From: Ahniella affigens
GTDB taxonomy: Bacteria; Pseudomonadota; Gammaproteobacteria; Xanthomonadales; Ahniellaceae
Length of the DNA stretch: 64,000 nt
Assembly (NCBI RefSeq): GCF_003015185.1
Contig: NZ_CP027860.1
Coordinates: forward strand, 3,462,501-3,526,500
Reading direction: 5' to 3'
Position 1 is the stretch's first letter. The number at the start of each line of letters is the position of its first letter. The notes under the pieces are model-generated. The model was not told the DNA's origin, made no database searches, and saw only the letters and a program-made list of their open reading frames with translations. A program made the position numbers and the translations under genes. Below, piece after piece: positions 52,608 to 62,025 of this stretch.

Positions 52608-52621
52608 TTGATGTCGATCAA
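52608..52621 (+). promoter_or_regulatory. perfect FNR/DNR box (TTGATGTCGATCAA)
   Basis: Perfect TTGAT-N4-ATCAA palindrome in the nirS/TonB-receptor divergent region. At -41.5 for the plus strand the -10 hexamer (52644-52649) reads GAACAT, the same spacing as the CBS-gene site. It lies 57 bp before the receptor ATG and could also help nirS. Confidence 0.75.
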
Positions 52622-52677
52622 GGCAAATCCGGAGCAGCGCCCAGAACATGGCGCCATTCCTTGCGTTGGAGACACTC

Positions 52678-54891
52678 ATGTCCACTTCCCTGTCGCCGCT
52701 CGTCTGTCTAATACTGCAGGCCATCTCCGCCGATTCGGTTGCAACCACCGAGCCCGTGGCAGTGACGAAGGCGACTGAGGCAACCCGCCTGGAGACCGTG
52801 GTGGCAGTCGGCAATCGTCGCGAGCAACGCCTCTCGGAGGTCGCCGGTACCGTCAGCGTGATCACGCAGTCCGAGCAAGCCGGTCATCTGGTCCAGAATC
52901 TTACGGACCTGGTTCGCTACGAACCGGGCGTCCATGTCGTCGAAGATGCGACCCGATTCGGCGCTCAAGGCTTCTCGATTCGAGGTCTCGACGGCAACCG
53001 CGTGCTGATGCGTGTCGATGGCGTTCCGGTTCGCGATGCGTTCAGTGTGGGCAGCTTTTCAAGATCCAGCCGTGCCGCGGTGGATACCGAACTGCTGTCA
53101 CGCACCGAATTGTTGCGTGGCCCCGCTTCGACGATTCATGGCAGTTCTGCGCTCGCTGGCGTGGTTGACTTCCATACAGTAGGCGCCGACGACATACTGT
53201 CCGGAAAAGATCAAGGCCTTGGGATCGGGGCTCGAAGTACCCTATTGAGCCGTGATCAATCTTGGTCCAAATCCGCCTTTCTGGCCGATCGGTTTGAACA
53301 ATCCGAATGGGTCGTCGGCTACGTGCAACGCACACGCGCCGAGCGAGACACGAATCCGCGACCTGGCGGATTGCCGGCGAATCCGCAATCCGCCACCGAA
53401 CAGGCCGGCTTACTGAAATGGCAACAATTTGGACTGCCGATCGGCGATTTGAGTGTCGGCGTCGACGTGCGTTCTGCCGATACCAGCACCGACGTGCAAT
53501 CACTTGTCCATGGGCCTTCGCAATACGCGAGTACCGAAGCCATGTTGGCACACGATGAAGAGCAGGACCTCCGGATTCGGGCTGCGCTCGCGCTCCCGGC
53601 GGCGCGCTTCGGTCTCGATAGTTTGGATGCCAGCTTGGCGATTGGGCGGTCGAAGGTGGACCAACGTACCCTGCAATGGCGTGCGGCCGAACCACCGCGC
53701 ACTCAGCGCAATCGTCGGGACCGCCGTTTTGTATTCGATGAGTCCATGCTGGCATTCAACTTGATCGGCGATCGGCAGTGGGACCAGGGCTTTGCCAGTC
53801 ATGCGGTGGCGTTCGGCCTCGACCTCTCCGAGGCCCGCGGCCGCGAGGCTCGTGACGGAGCCGAAACCAATCTGGTGACGGGCGCGAGTACCAACGTCGT
53901 CCTAGGGGAAGTGTTTCCGCTCCGAGACTTTCCGGAAACGGTCAGTCGCGAAGCGGCGCTGTTCGTACAGGACGATCTCCAAATCACGGATGCGTGGACC
54001 GTGATACCCGGACTGCGTTACGAGTGGTTTGCGGTGAATGCTGATCCAGATGCGCTCTACCACGCCGACAATCCCAACCAGCGGGTCAGTGACTTAAGCG
54101 ACTCGGCCCTGACCGGAAAACTCGGTGTGATCTGGCAGGCCAGCGATCAGTGGCAGGGCTTTCTCCAGTACGCCGAAGGCTTTCGGGCGCCGCCAGCGAG
54201 TGACTTGAACCTCGGCTTCAATCTCCCCGCGTTCAACTATGTGGCGCTGCCAAACCCCGATTTGCGACCAGAACATAGCCGCGGCCTGGAACTGGGCGCT
54301 CGATGGTCAGGTGAGCACAGCAGCACGGAACTTGTGTTCTTTGAAAGTCACTACCGGGACCTGATCGAAAGCCGCGTGAATCTCGGCCGGAATGCTGAAG
54401 GCCAGTTGGTATTCCAATCGCAGAACCGCGCCAAGGCCCGAATACGTGGGCTGGAACTCCGGGCCAACGCCGATCTTCCGTGGCAAGGCTTCTCTACGTT
54501 TGCAAATCTTGCTGTCACCGAAGGCAAGGACCGTGTTCGCGACCAACGCCTGAACACAATCGACCCCGCCAAGCTCAGCCTCGGATTGACGTGGCAAAGC
54601 GCGAATCTGAATCATCGGGTGGAGCTCATTGGCACAGCGATCGCGCGACAAGATGACATCGCACCAAGCGCCACCGCCGCCTTTGAGTCCCCCGGAACGG
54701 GACTCGTGGATCTTTATTGGAGCTGGCAGCTGTCGCCGCAGTGGCGCGTCGATGCGTCTGCCAACAACCTGACCGATCGACGCTGGTGGGCTTGGTCGTC
54801 GGTGCGAGGAATGGCCGCAAACGCGCGCGAGATCGACCTTGCAACGCAGCCAGGACGAACCTACGGCCTGCAACTGGCATGGCATTGGTAG
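52678..54891 (+). CDS. TonB-dependent receptor divergent from nirS
   Basis: From ATG 52678 (GGAG 6 nt upstream) the 737-residue receptor has a signal peptide (MSTSLSPLVCLILQAISADS), a TonB-box/plug region (RLETVVAVGNRREQRLSEVA, FGAQGFSIRGLDGNRVLMRV) and a long barrel ending TYGLQLAWHW. A perfect FNR/DNR box lies in its promoter region, so it should be induced with nirS. It may bring in iron, heme or copper needed for denitrification, but nothing in the sequence identifies the ligand. Its transcript ends at a strong terminator at 54921. Confidence 0.9.
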   Translation: MSTSLSPLVCLILQAISADSVATTEPVAVTKATEATRLETVVAVGNRREQRLSEVAGTVSVITQSEQAGHLVQNLTDLVRYEPGVHVVEDATRFGAQGFSIRGLDGNRVLMRVDGVPVRDAFSVGSFSRSSRAAVDTELLSRTELLRGPASTIHGSSALAGVVDFHTVGADDILSGKDQGLGIGARSTLLSRDQSWSKSAFLADRFEQSEWVVGYVQRTRAERDTNPRPGGLPANPQSATEQAGLLKWQQFGLPIGDLSVGVDVRSADTSTDVQSLVHGPSQYASTEAMLAHDEEQDLRIRAALALPAARFGLDSLDASLAIGRSKVDQRTLQWRAAEPPRTQRNRRDRRFVFDESMLAFNLIGDRQWDQGFASHAVAFGLDLSEARGREARDGAETNLVTGASTNVVLGEVFPLRDFPETVSREAALFVQDDLQITDAWTVIPGLRYEWFAVNADPDALYHADNPNQRVSDLSDSALTGKLGVIWQASDQWQGFLQYAEGFRAPPASDLNLGFNLPAFNYVALPNPDLRPEHSRGLELGARWSGEHSSTELVFFESHYRDLIESRVNLGRNAEGQLVFQSQNRAKARIRGLELRANADLPWQGFSTFANLAVTEGKDRVRDQRLNTIDPAKLSLGLTWQSANLNHRVELIGTAIARQDDIAPSATAAFESPGTGLVDLYWSWQLSPQWRVDASANNLTDRRWWAWSSVRGMAANAREIDLATQPGRTYGLQLAWHW

Positions 54892-54920
54892 CCAACCCCG
54901 ATCGCAATTAACGCCCGACC

Positions 54921-54953
54921 GAAACAGCGCCCAACTGGGCGCTGTTTCGTTTT
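54921..54953 (+). terminator. terminator after the nirS-linked TonB receptor
   Basis: GAAACAGCGCCCA and TGGGCGCTGTTTC form a perfect 13-bp stem with a 2-nt loop (54921-54948), followed by GTTTT. It ends 30-60 bp after the receptor stop. Confidence 0.85.
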
Positions 54954-55271
54954 GGGGAGCCTCTGAACAGATTCAAAGGCGATGCGGGCCATGACATGGA
55001 TGACCCGCCCAGAATGAAGCACACCAGCGCTTGATCCCCGCGCAAATAGTCGGGACACGAGCCGGACTCATCGCGAATCCGAAAATTCAGGATGGACCGA
55101 TCCATTCCCTCCTTAGGGGTCGAAAAAGCACGTACGCAAGCGACGCAACCCGGTACTTCCGACCTACTCTGCCAGGCTCTTGGTCGCTATCAGCGCTTCC
55201 ATTGACCTATATCAACTTTGCGAAAACCGCAAAATCGCAAGATGCACTCCAGATTAAGCATTTGGAGACTT
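54954..55271. other. intergenic region with an FNR/DNR box
   Basis: About 320 bp with no gene I can support. It holds the box at 55202-55215, listed separately, which would drive the short ORF and HD-GYP gene that follow. Confidence 0.5.
55202..55215 (+). promoter_or_regulatory. FNR/DNR-type box (TTGACCTATATCAA)
   Basis: One mismatch to TTGAT-N4-ATCAA. The -10 position for a -41.5 site (55238-55243) reads CAAGAT, matching GAACAT and CAACAT at the other sites. The predicted start is about 55250, 22 nt before the 52-aa ORF. Confidence 0.55.
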
Positions 55272-55430
55272 ATGCGAACGCACCGCTACGAATCCGAACT
55301 AGTAGACACGACCGTCCCCCATTCTCGCGACCGGTCGATCATTCACCGTTTCTTCCCGCATGCGCGTCACGCGATCTGCCGAATGGCGATTGATCGCGCC
55401 ACCCGCGCCAACCGGAGCGTCGAGCCATGA
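55272..55430 (+). CDS. candidate small ORF (52 aa) upstream of HD-GYP gene
   Basis: ATG 55272 has TTGGAG 5 nt upstream, and the stop overlaps the HD-GYP start (ATGA). The product is basic, rich in Arg and His (MRTHRYESELVDTT, HRFFPHARHAICR) and resembles nothing I know. It may be a leader peptide that couples translation, or chance. Support is the ribosome-binding site, the overlap and the predicted transcript start just upstream. Confidence 0.3.
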   Translation: MRTHRYESELVDTTVPHSRDRSIIHRFFPHARHAICRMAIDRATRANRSVEP

Positions 55431-56548
55431 CCGTTGCCGCACGTATCGAGAAAGCCATGATGCAACCACCCCCATATCAACCCGCAAGCAATCCCCCGAC
55501 GATCAGTGCCTGGCCCAACCTGCCGCGCCGAGAATCCGAACTGTGCGAGAGTTTATCTGCGCAGCTGGCAGGACTCATGAACAATGACCCCGACAGCCTA
55601 TGTCTGCTGTTGACGGATGCGCAGTTGGCCTTGCCCGTTACCGAATGGATCGACCAGCATCTGGGCAGGCTCGATGCCAACACGATCACTGCGCCACAAA
55701 TTGACAGCCTGATCCGATTTCGCGACACCGCATTGCAGGCTTCCTACATGCGCGCGCACATCGCCCGGGAGGACCATGTGGTGCTATGCATTCGGCTCGG
55801 CGACGACGGACCGTACCGCTACTTTCTGATGGCAGCCAGCAACCTCACACCGCGCGAAGTGGAACTGGCGTTCATTGCGGCCGACCTCGCCATTCAAGCC
55901 CTCACCGCAGCGAGCGAACGCGCCCAAGTTGTCGCGTTGCAAACGCATGTCCTGAGCGCTGTGGCCGGCCTTGCCGAACCGCGGACGCGAAGCCTAGCCG
56001 GCCATGTCCTTCGCGTTGGCCTGCTGGCCGAGTTTATGGCCCGCGCCTACGGCTTCTCCGATGAGCGGGCGGAGGCTTATCGGTTGGCCGCACCGTTGCA
56101 TGACCTCGGAAAGCTCTGCGTACCTCTCGAACTGCTCTGCAAGTCCGAACGGCTCACCGATTCGGAGTGGTTACAAATGCGCGAACATGCCGAGGCGGGT
56201 CGGATGCTGCTCGCGCATCCCCGTGACTCACTGCATCAATTGGCATCGGACATCGCCGGCAACCACCATGAGAACTGGGACGGCAGCGGGTATCCCAAGG
56301 GCGTGCGTGGGACCGAGATTCCGCTATCGGCGAGAATCGTTGCGATCGTCGATGTCTACGATGCGCTGCGCAGTGAGCGCTGCTACAAGCCAGCCTGGTC
56401 GGAGTCCGAGGTCCGTGGTCACATCGTGCGGGAACGCGGCCGCAAGTTCGACCCCGTGCTAGTCGATTTGTTGCTGGCGCATTGGCAGGAAGCGGAGCAG
56501 ATTCGAGATGCAACGCGCTGGCCAACGCCGGAGCAAATGCCGCGATGA
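55427..56548 (+). CDS. HD-GYP domain phosphodiesterase (c-di-GMP-type)
   Basis: HD-GYP proteins hydrolyse cyclic di-GMP to GMP. The 373-residue protein has an N-terminal ~175-residue domain of unknown type and then a complete HD-GYP core: HVLRVGLLAEFMARAYGFSD, HDLGK, REHAEAGRMLL, GNHHENWDGSGYPKG and IVAIVDVYDAL. The N-terminal domain could be a sensor. ATG 55427 has GGAG about 9 nt upstream. An FNR-type box upstream suggests that low oxygen or nitric oxide induces c-di-GMP breakdown. Confidence 0.9.
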   Translation: MTVAARIEKAMMQPPPYQPASNPPTISAWPNLPRRESELCESLSAQLAGLMNNDPDSLCLLLTDAQLALPVTEWIDQHLGRLDANTITAPQIDSLIRFRDTALQASYMRAHIAREDHVVLCIRLGDDGPYRYFLMAASNLTPREVELAFIAADLAIQALTAASERAQVVALQTHVLSAVAGLAEPRTRSLAGHVLRVGLLAEFMARAYGFSDERAEAYRLAAPLHDLGKLCVPLELLCKSERLTDSEWLQMREHAEAGRMLLAHPRDSLHQLASDIAGNHHENWDGSGYPKGVRGTEIPLSARIVAIVDVYDALRSERCYKPAWSESEVRGHIVRERGRKFDPVLVDLLLAHWQEAEQIRDATRWPTPEQMPR

Positions 56549-57267
56549 CTTCGACCGCTCCATTCAGTGCGCGGGGCCCAAGCTCAGTATTGACGCTTGA
56601 TGTCGGTAACCTGCACTGGATGTCTCAGTCCTGGCGGTCAAGACGGTCCATCGCGTGCGCGCCCGCTTCAGACGATGCATGCAATGTCAATCCAGGCGCG
56701 GACATGACCGTTGCACCGTGCGCGCGCTGTTCGCTTGATCTGCACCGGCCTGCAACCTATCGCAACGTTCAATCTGCGCGCTGAAGTCGCTGTCGCCGCT
56801 CATCCGTAATACCCCATCAGACTCATCGCCAATTGACTCGGAAGGCTCCCGCAGTCGCGCAATGCGCGTGCGATTGCCGACGCGCACCAAAGTTCCTGCG
56901 AATTTGCAGCCTCGAATGGAACGCGATTGCTCCGAATGCAGTGACATCACATAGCGAAGGAGATTTGTAACAGTTGTTGAAACGAGTTCGAGATTATCCG
57001 AGTAACATATTGAATTACTCAACACCTTGGTCATCGTCAATGCTGGAATGCGAATTCACGGCACCATTCGCGCACTGTAAGCGGCGTTAAATGCCTTGTC
57101 AGACCAGATTATTTCTGGCACAACAGCGACAGGCCGAGCACATTGCATGGCAGGCACATCAGGCATTTCGTGATTAATGTTGGGTCCAAACCGACTTGAA
57201 TGGATTCAGAAGTTTTCAACGGTTCGTTGGTTTGATCCGCAGTCAGAACCTTGAGGGTGCGCTTTAA
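56549..57267. other. 719-bp intergenic region, no gene recognised
   Basis: Short open frames on both strands show no motifs. Nothing that I can call a regulatory box was found by eye, including no FNR-type site; the region before 57268 presumably has the promoter of the response regulator. Confidence 0.5.
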
Positions 57268-58032
57268 ATGAGTGATGACACAGACTCCAGGTCTACCGAT
57301 GCCGATACAGCACCGAATGTGCTGGTGGTTGATGATGAGGCTGGCATTCGCGATCTGCTGCGTCAGTATCTGGTATCTCATGGTTTTCGTGTCAGCACGG
57401 TTGGCACCGCAGCGGGTGCTCGTGCTGTACTGGATCGCGAGCCGGTCGATCTGATCTTGCTGGACATTGGCTTGCCCGGCGAAGACGGATTGAGTCTGAC
57501 GCGCTATCTGCGTGAGCGCTGGCAAGGTGCGGTCATCATCGTCAGTGGCCGTGGCGACCCGGTTGAGCGCATCATCGGTCTCGAAGTGGGCGCTGACGAC
57601 TATGTCGCCAAGCCGTTCGATCTGCGCGAACTACTCGCCCGTGTGCGCAGTGTATTGAGACGCGCAAACCGAACTCCCGCGACGGTCGATGTTGATGCCA
57701 ACTCGAACCAGCGCGAGACGCTGAACTTTGATGGCTGGCTGCTCGATGTACATTTGCGTCAGTTGACGGCTCCTGATGGCAAGACGGTCGAGCTCACGAC
57801 CGGGGAATTCGATCTGCTATTGACGCTGTTGGAGAGCCCGAACCGCGTGCTTTCGCGCGAACATCTGATGCTTCGGCTGCACGGCCGGGAACCCGGACCA
57901 TTTGATCGGGCGATCGATGTCCAGATCAGCCGCTTGCGGCAGAAGATCGAGTCGGATCCGACTCGGCCCAAGTTGATCAAGTCGGTTCGCAGTGTCGGCT
58001 ACGTACTGACCGCCTCGGTTGCCAAGCGCTGA
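57268..58032 (+). CDS. OmpR-family response regulator
   Basis: The 254-residue protein has a receiver domain (VLVVDDEAGIRDLLRQYLVS; phosphoacceptor Asp66 in LILLDIGLPGEDG; Lys in VAKPFDLRELLARVR) and an OmpR/PhoB winged helix (residues about 150-250; LTTGEFDLLLTLLES, RLRQKIESDPTRPKLIKSVR, SVGYVLTA). The stop overlaps the kinase start by 1 bp (TGATG), so this is a cognate pair. Target genes cannot be read from the window. Confidence 0.95.
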   Translation: MSDDTDSRSTDADTAPNVLVVDDEAGIRDLLRQYLVSHGFRVSTVGTAAGARAVLDREPVDLILLDIGLPGEDGLSLTRYLRERWQGAVIIVSGRGDPVERIIGLEVGADDYVAKPFDLRELLARVRSVLRRANRTPATVDVDANSNQRETLNFDGWLLDVHLRQLTAPDGKTVELTTGEFDLLLTLLESPNRVLSREHLMLRLHGREPGPFDRAIDVQISRLRQKIESDPTRPKLIKSVRSVGYVLTASVAKR

Positions 58033-60068
58033 TGTCTGCGCTCTTCGACCAGCTGTTTGAGGTGGTGCCGGATGCCGTGATCCTGGTTGATCGCCGCGGC
58101 GTCATCGTGCATGCCAACACGCATGCCTCCGACTTGTTTGGTTACAGCCATCGAGATTTGGTAGGGGAAACGGTCGACGCGCTGGTGCCGGACAGCGTTC
58201 GAGGGCGCCACAGCCTGCATCGGGCGGATTACATGGAACGTCCGCGCGTGCGCCCGATGGGGACGCGTGGCCAGGCACTGGTTGGCCGTCGCAAAGATGG
58301 CAGCGAGTTCCCGGTCGAAATTGCTTTGAGCGCATTGGAGACCGAAGACGGCCCGCGGTATCTCGCTTCGATTCGCGATATCTCGGAATCGCAGCGCGTT
58401 CGCCAAGCCTTGCTGCGGGCCAGACACGATCGCCTGGTGGCGCGTGTCGGTGAGCTGGCGGTGAATTCGACCGACGTCGATTCCGTCTTGACCCAACTGC
58501 CGCGCGACATCGCCGAAGCCCTGCAAATTGATGCGGTCGCCATCGCGTCATCGCGTTCCGACCGGAATCGCGTGCACATGCGCGCTTCTTGCGGGCTCGA
58601 CCATATCCCGACTTCCAATCTGGATTGGTCACTCGATATTGGCAATCCGTTCGGCCATGTCATCACAACGGGCGAGTCATTGACGCTCGATGATCTCACC
58701 GCCAGTACCGTCGAGTTCGAACAGCGCACGTTGCGTGATTCCGGATTCCGCAGTGCCCTGTTTGTGCCGTTGGCCGACCGGGATGGCCGGCGGGAGGCGC
58801 TGATCGCGTTGTCCAAGCAAGCACACAGTTTCGACCAGGACAGCCGCTTCTTTTTGGGCTCCGTCGCCAACCTGCTGTCAGCGCTGATCCAACGGCGGCA
58901 CACCGAGGAGCAACTTGCGCATTCACAGCGACTGGATGCGATCGGCCAGCTGACCGGCGGTATCGCCCATGATTTCAACAATCTCCTGACGGTGGTTTCG
59001 GGCAATCTGCAGCTGATCGAGATCTCTTGCCCGGATCAGGAGAACGTCCAGGAGATGGTACGCGGGGCGCATCGCGCAGTCGACAGCGCCGCGCAACTCA
59101 CGGCCAAGCTGCTCGCCTTCGCAAGGCGCCAACACTTGAGCCCGCAATGGATTGACACAGAGGCCATGCTGCGAGAGATGGGGGCCCTGCTCGGTCGTAC
59201 TCTGGGCGAGACCGTCCAGATCAATGTCGATGCCAGCGCCGATTTGCCGCCTCTTTTTGCCGATCGCGCGCAACTCGAATCAGCGCTGCTGAATCTCGCT
59301 CTGAATGCACGCGACGCGATGCCCCGTGGGGGCCAGATTCTGATCAAGGCACGCATGCTCGACCTGGAGGCCGAGGACGCCAGCCATTTTGAGGTAGCAC
59401 CGGGCCGGTTCCTGACTCTGGCAGTGACCGACACAGGCATTGGCATGAAGCCCGAGATACTCGAGCACATTTTCGAGCCGTTCTTTACGACCAAGGGCCC
59501 GGGCAAGGGCAACGGCCTCGGCCTCAGCATGGTCTACGGCTTTGTCCGACAGAGCGGCGGCCATGTGCACGTCGAGAGTCAAGTCGGTCAAGGCACGCGG
59601 ATTGAGATGCTCCTGCCCCTGCAGCCCGATGCGGCTAAAGGACAGACCGTAGCCGACCTCGTCGTCAGTGAGCCAGTTGATCCGTTGCTCGGCACTGAGC
59701 GAATCCTGGTTGTGGAAGACGATCAGGACGTCCGGGCGATCACGATCACGTTTTTAAGGTCGCTTGGTTATGTGGTGAATGCCGCCTCGACCGCCGAGCA
59801 GGCACTGGAGATGATTGCTGAGCAAGACGACATTGCGGTGGTGCTCTCTGATGTCGTGCTGGGTAGCGGGATGAGCGGCGTAGAACTCGCCCAAGCGCTT
59901 GAGACTCTGAAACCGCGGCTGCCTGTGTTGCTGACGTCCGGCTATGAGCATCAGACGTTGCAACAGCTTGGCGTCCCGTCCGGTCAATTCGAGTTCTTGC
60001 GGAAGCCGTACCGACGAGAGCAGCTTGCCATGTTGCTTCGGCGAAAGCTCAAATCCGACAAGAATTGA
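58032..60068 (+). CDS. hybrid sensor histidine kinase (PAS-GAF-HisKA-HATPase-REC)
   Basis: The 678-residue kinase lacks transmembrane helices and so is cytoplasmic. Domain order: PAS (about 5-110, [20 protein letters not shown]), GAF-like (about 150-290), HisKA with His313 in [20 protein letters not shown], HATPase ([32 protein letters not shown]), and a C-terminal receiver ([20 protein letters not shown], Asp607 in [14 protein letters not shown]). The sensory PAS/GAF modules could bind heme, flavin or a small ligand; no ligand residue is assigned. The extra receiver suggests a phosphorelay or feedback step before the partner response regulator. Confidence 0.95.
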   Translation: MSALFDQLFEVVPDAVILVDRRGVIVHANTHASDLFGYSHRDLVGETVDALVPDSVRGRHSLHRADYMERPRVRPMGTRGQALVGRRKDGSEFPVEIALSALETEDGPRYLASIRDISESQRVRQALLRARHDRLVARVGELAVNSTDVDSVLTQLPRDIAEALQIDAVAIASSRSDRNRVHMRASCGLDHIPTSNLDWSLDIGNPFGHVITTGESLTLDDLTASTVEFEQRTLRDSGFRSALFVPLADRDGRREALIALSKQAHSFDQDSRFFLGSVANLLSALIQRRHTEEQLAHSQRLDAIGQLTGGIAHDFNNLLTVVSGNLQLIEISCPDQENVQEMVRGAHRAVDSAAQLTAKLLAFARRQHLSPQWIDTEAMLREMGALLGRTLGETVQINVDASADLPPLFADRAQLESALLNLALNARDAMPRGGQILIKARMLDLEAEDASHFEVAPGRFLTLAVTDTGIGMKPEILEHIFEPFFTTKGPGKGNGLGLSMVYGFVRQSGGHVHVESQVGQGTRIEMLLPLQPDAAKGQTVADLVVSEPVDPLLGTERILVVEDDQDVRAITITFLRSLGYVVNAASTAEQALEMIAEQDDIAVVLSDVVLGSGMSGVELAQALETLKPRLPVLLTSGYEHQTLQQLGVPSGQFEFLRKPYRREQLAMLLRRKLKSDKN

Positions 60069-60226
60069 ACCCAAGTTTGAACCAAGTCAACGACGGTCAA
60101 TAGGCAGCCGGTCGGACCAGGCACGCTGCTTCATGACTGCAAACCCGGCGTCAGAACAATCAGGCGCGTCGCGAGCCTGCGAGGCAATCAGTAGCAAGGG
60201 ATGCTCTGAGTGCGTTACGAGTCGGA

Positions 60227-60949
60227 TCAGTGATAGGTCGCCGTGCCGCCAGCGAGCGCACCGAGTGCGTCCGGGTCGAGCAGTTCTACGTCGCGACGCT
60301 GCACCGATATGACGCCGTGCTCGGCCATCCGTGACATCACCCGGGTGACGGTTTCCAGCGTGATCGCCAAAAAACTGCCCAACTCCGCCCGAGTCATCCG
60401 CAGCGTGAGGCGGCGTGCGCTGAATCCTAAAGCACGCTGGCGAGACGCAAGGTCGAGCAGGAAAGCGGCGACACGCTGTTCGGCGGCGAGCGTCGCCGTC
60501 CTCAGCATCCATTGCCAGTCACGCCGGATTTCCTGGGACAGCGTTGAAGTCAGTTCGCGCTTCAGATTCGGATGCGACTCCTGCAGCGCATCGATCCGAC
60601 TTCTCGGCAACTCCAAAACCTCGCAGAACTCAAGCGCGACGGCATCGCAAGCATAGAAGTCGGTATCCAGAGACTCCAGGCCCAACCAGTCGCCGCGCAT
60701 CCGGAACCCGGTGATCAATTCCCGACCGTCATGACTCACCACGCTGGTCTTCATCTGCCCAGCACGGATCAGGAACAAGCTCAGGACTGGCTGGCCTGCC
60801 AGATACAGGGGCTGTCTCGCCTCCAGCCGTCGACACGCCAGATTCAGCGCTGCGCCCGGCAGTTCAACCGTAGGCGCCTTCACCGTGCTCGGCGTAAGAC
60901 CCAAGTTCAGGGTTTGGCTGTAATGGCCTGCTATTGCGGTCGCTTGCAT
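60227..60949 (-). CDS. Crp/Fnr-family transcription regulator, DNR-like
   Basis: ATG 60949 has GGGAG 8 nt upstream; the product has 240 residues. A cyclic-nucleotide-fold effector domain (about 35-150) and an HTH domain (RAELGSFLAITLETVTRVMS, RMAEHGVISVQ) are visible. The recognition helix ETVTR resembles the E..SR of FNR, so TTGAT-type boxes are plausible targets. The N-terminal Cys cluster of FNR's Fe-S site is missing; only three scattered Cys are present. This fits NO/heme-sensing DNR-type proteins, which control nirS. CTGAC-N6-GTCAG (60974-60989) lies just upstream and may be an operator. Confidence 0.85.
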   Translation of the reverse strand: MQATAIAGHYSQTLNLGLTPSTVKAPTVELPGAALNLACRRLEARQPLYLAGQPVLSLFLIRAGQMKTSVVSHDGRELITGFRMRGDWLGLESLDTDFYACDAVALEFCEVLELPRSRIDALQESHPNLKRELTSTLSQEIRRDWQWMLRTATLAAEQRVAAFLLDLASRQRALGFSARRLTLRMTRAELGSFLAITLETVTRVMSRMAEHGVISVQRRDVELLDPDALGALAGGTATYH

Positions 60950-61450
60950 GGATCCGACTCCCTTAAGTTGAACTGACGATGGTGTCAGCGATGGGTCAGC
61001 ATGATTCATCACCAATGCCACAGGCTGATGGCTGGGCCGTAACCGTGAGTAACGGTGTGTATCCCACTCGACTACTACGGCCCGTCTGTTTCAGCACCTT
61101 TACGGTGCTCGAGAATGCCGGTATCGCCCGTTACCGGCCTCCCGGGTCGCTATGGCGCTTCTGATCAGGCCCGTCTCTGGGACGGGGAGACTTTTGCACC
61201 GTCGCGGGCAACGCGGGCGCTGGCTGGGCCGCCCAGGGGCCGGGGCCGAGCCAGCACGGACTTGATTTTGAGCCGATATGCCCAGCCTCGACGGCCGCCA
61301 GAATCGCCCATGTGCTGGACTCAATATCCAGAATCAAGCACTTACGTGCTCGATTCTAAGCGAGCCATCCACGGCCCGTGTCGCCCCTGAACTCGTTCAG
61401 AGGCTCTCTGGCCGTCGTGTGTCGCCGTAGCAGCCGAAATCAAACCGATA
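60950..61450. other. 501-bp intergenic region between crp-like and CBS genes
   Basis: No gene. An imperfect 12-bp inverted repeat (AGAATCAAGCAC/GTGCTCGATTCT, 61330-61357) is visible, and the crp promoter must lie near 60960-61010. The CBS gene's box follows at 61451. Confidence 0.5.
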
Positions 61451-61464
61451 TTGATCCAGGTCAA
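61451..61464 (+). promoter_or_regulatory. FNR/DNR-type box (TTGATCCAGGTCAA)
   Basis: One mismatch to TTGAT-N4-ATCAA. CAACAT (61487-61492) is at the -10 position for a -41.5 site, with a start near 61499, 27 nt before the CBS ATG. Confidence 0.7.
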
Positions 61465-61525
61465 GAATGAATGCTTCACGACCAACCAACATGGGCTCAG
61501 TCACTGTCTAGTGACAGGAGGCGAC

Positions 61526-61948
61526 ATGCGCATCAAGGATGCCTGCACGCGACACGTAATCTGCATCCCCCAGCATCAGACCGTTCGTGCAGCGGCGCGC
61601 CTGATGCAAGCCAAGTACGTTGGGGCCCTGATCGTTGTGGATGCGGACGCTGACGCGTTGGTTCCGATCGGCATCCTGACCGACTCCGATATCGTCAAGG
61701 CTGTCGTTGCAAACCATGCCAACCCAGATTCGACCGCAGTGGCTGAGATCATGACCGCCGTAGTCGTCACGTGCCAGGACGAATCCGACCTGAAGGAAGC
61801 CATTCAGATCATGGCGTTCCATGGCATTCGACGGCTCCCGGTTGTCGATGAATACGGCCACTTGACCGGAATTGTCGCGGTCGACGACGTCTACGGCGCC
61901 TTGGTTGACTCACTGCAGTCTCTCACTCAAGCCTTCTCCCCCGAGTAA
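61526..61948 (+). CDS. CBS-pair domain protein
   Basis: ATG 61526 is preceded by a perfect AGGAGG at 5 nt. The 140-residue protein is almost wholly two CBS motifs (RIKDACTRHVICIPQHQTVR, GALIVVDADADALVPIGILT; then MTAVVVTCQDESDLKEAIQI, GIRRLPVVDEYGHLTGIVAV). CBS pairs bind adenosine nucleotides and sense energy state. Stand-alone CBS proteins are frequent in anaerobic and Universal-stress-like regulons. It is led by an FNR/DNR box. Target or partner unknown. Confidence 0.9.
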   Translation: MRIKDACTRHVICIPQHQTVRAAARLMQAKYVGALIVVDADADALVPIGILTDSDIVKAVVANHANPDSTAVAEIMTAVVVTCQDESDLKEAIQIMAFHGIRRLPVVDEYGHLTGIVAVDDVYGALVDSLQSLTQAFSPE

Positions 61949-62007
61949 GTAGGATCTGGACACGTCCATCCTGGACCGTCAGACCCGCCATAAGTCCGCC
62001 AGCTTGC

Positions 62008-62025
62008 CCCCGGCGAATGCCGGGG
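62008..62025 (+). terminator. stem-loop after CBS gene
   Basis: CCCCGGC-GAAT-GCCGGGG, 7-bp perfect stem, 60 bp after the CBS stop; followed by TACGA, no T-run. Confidence 0.45.

Noticed and set aside
60077-60090. FNR-like TTGAACCAAGTCAA
   Set aside because: Lies between convergent ends of the kinase and Crp genes, not upstream of any gene.
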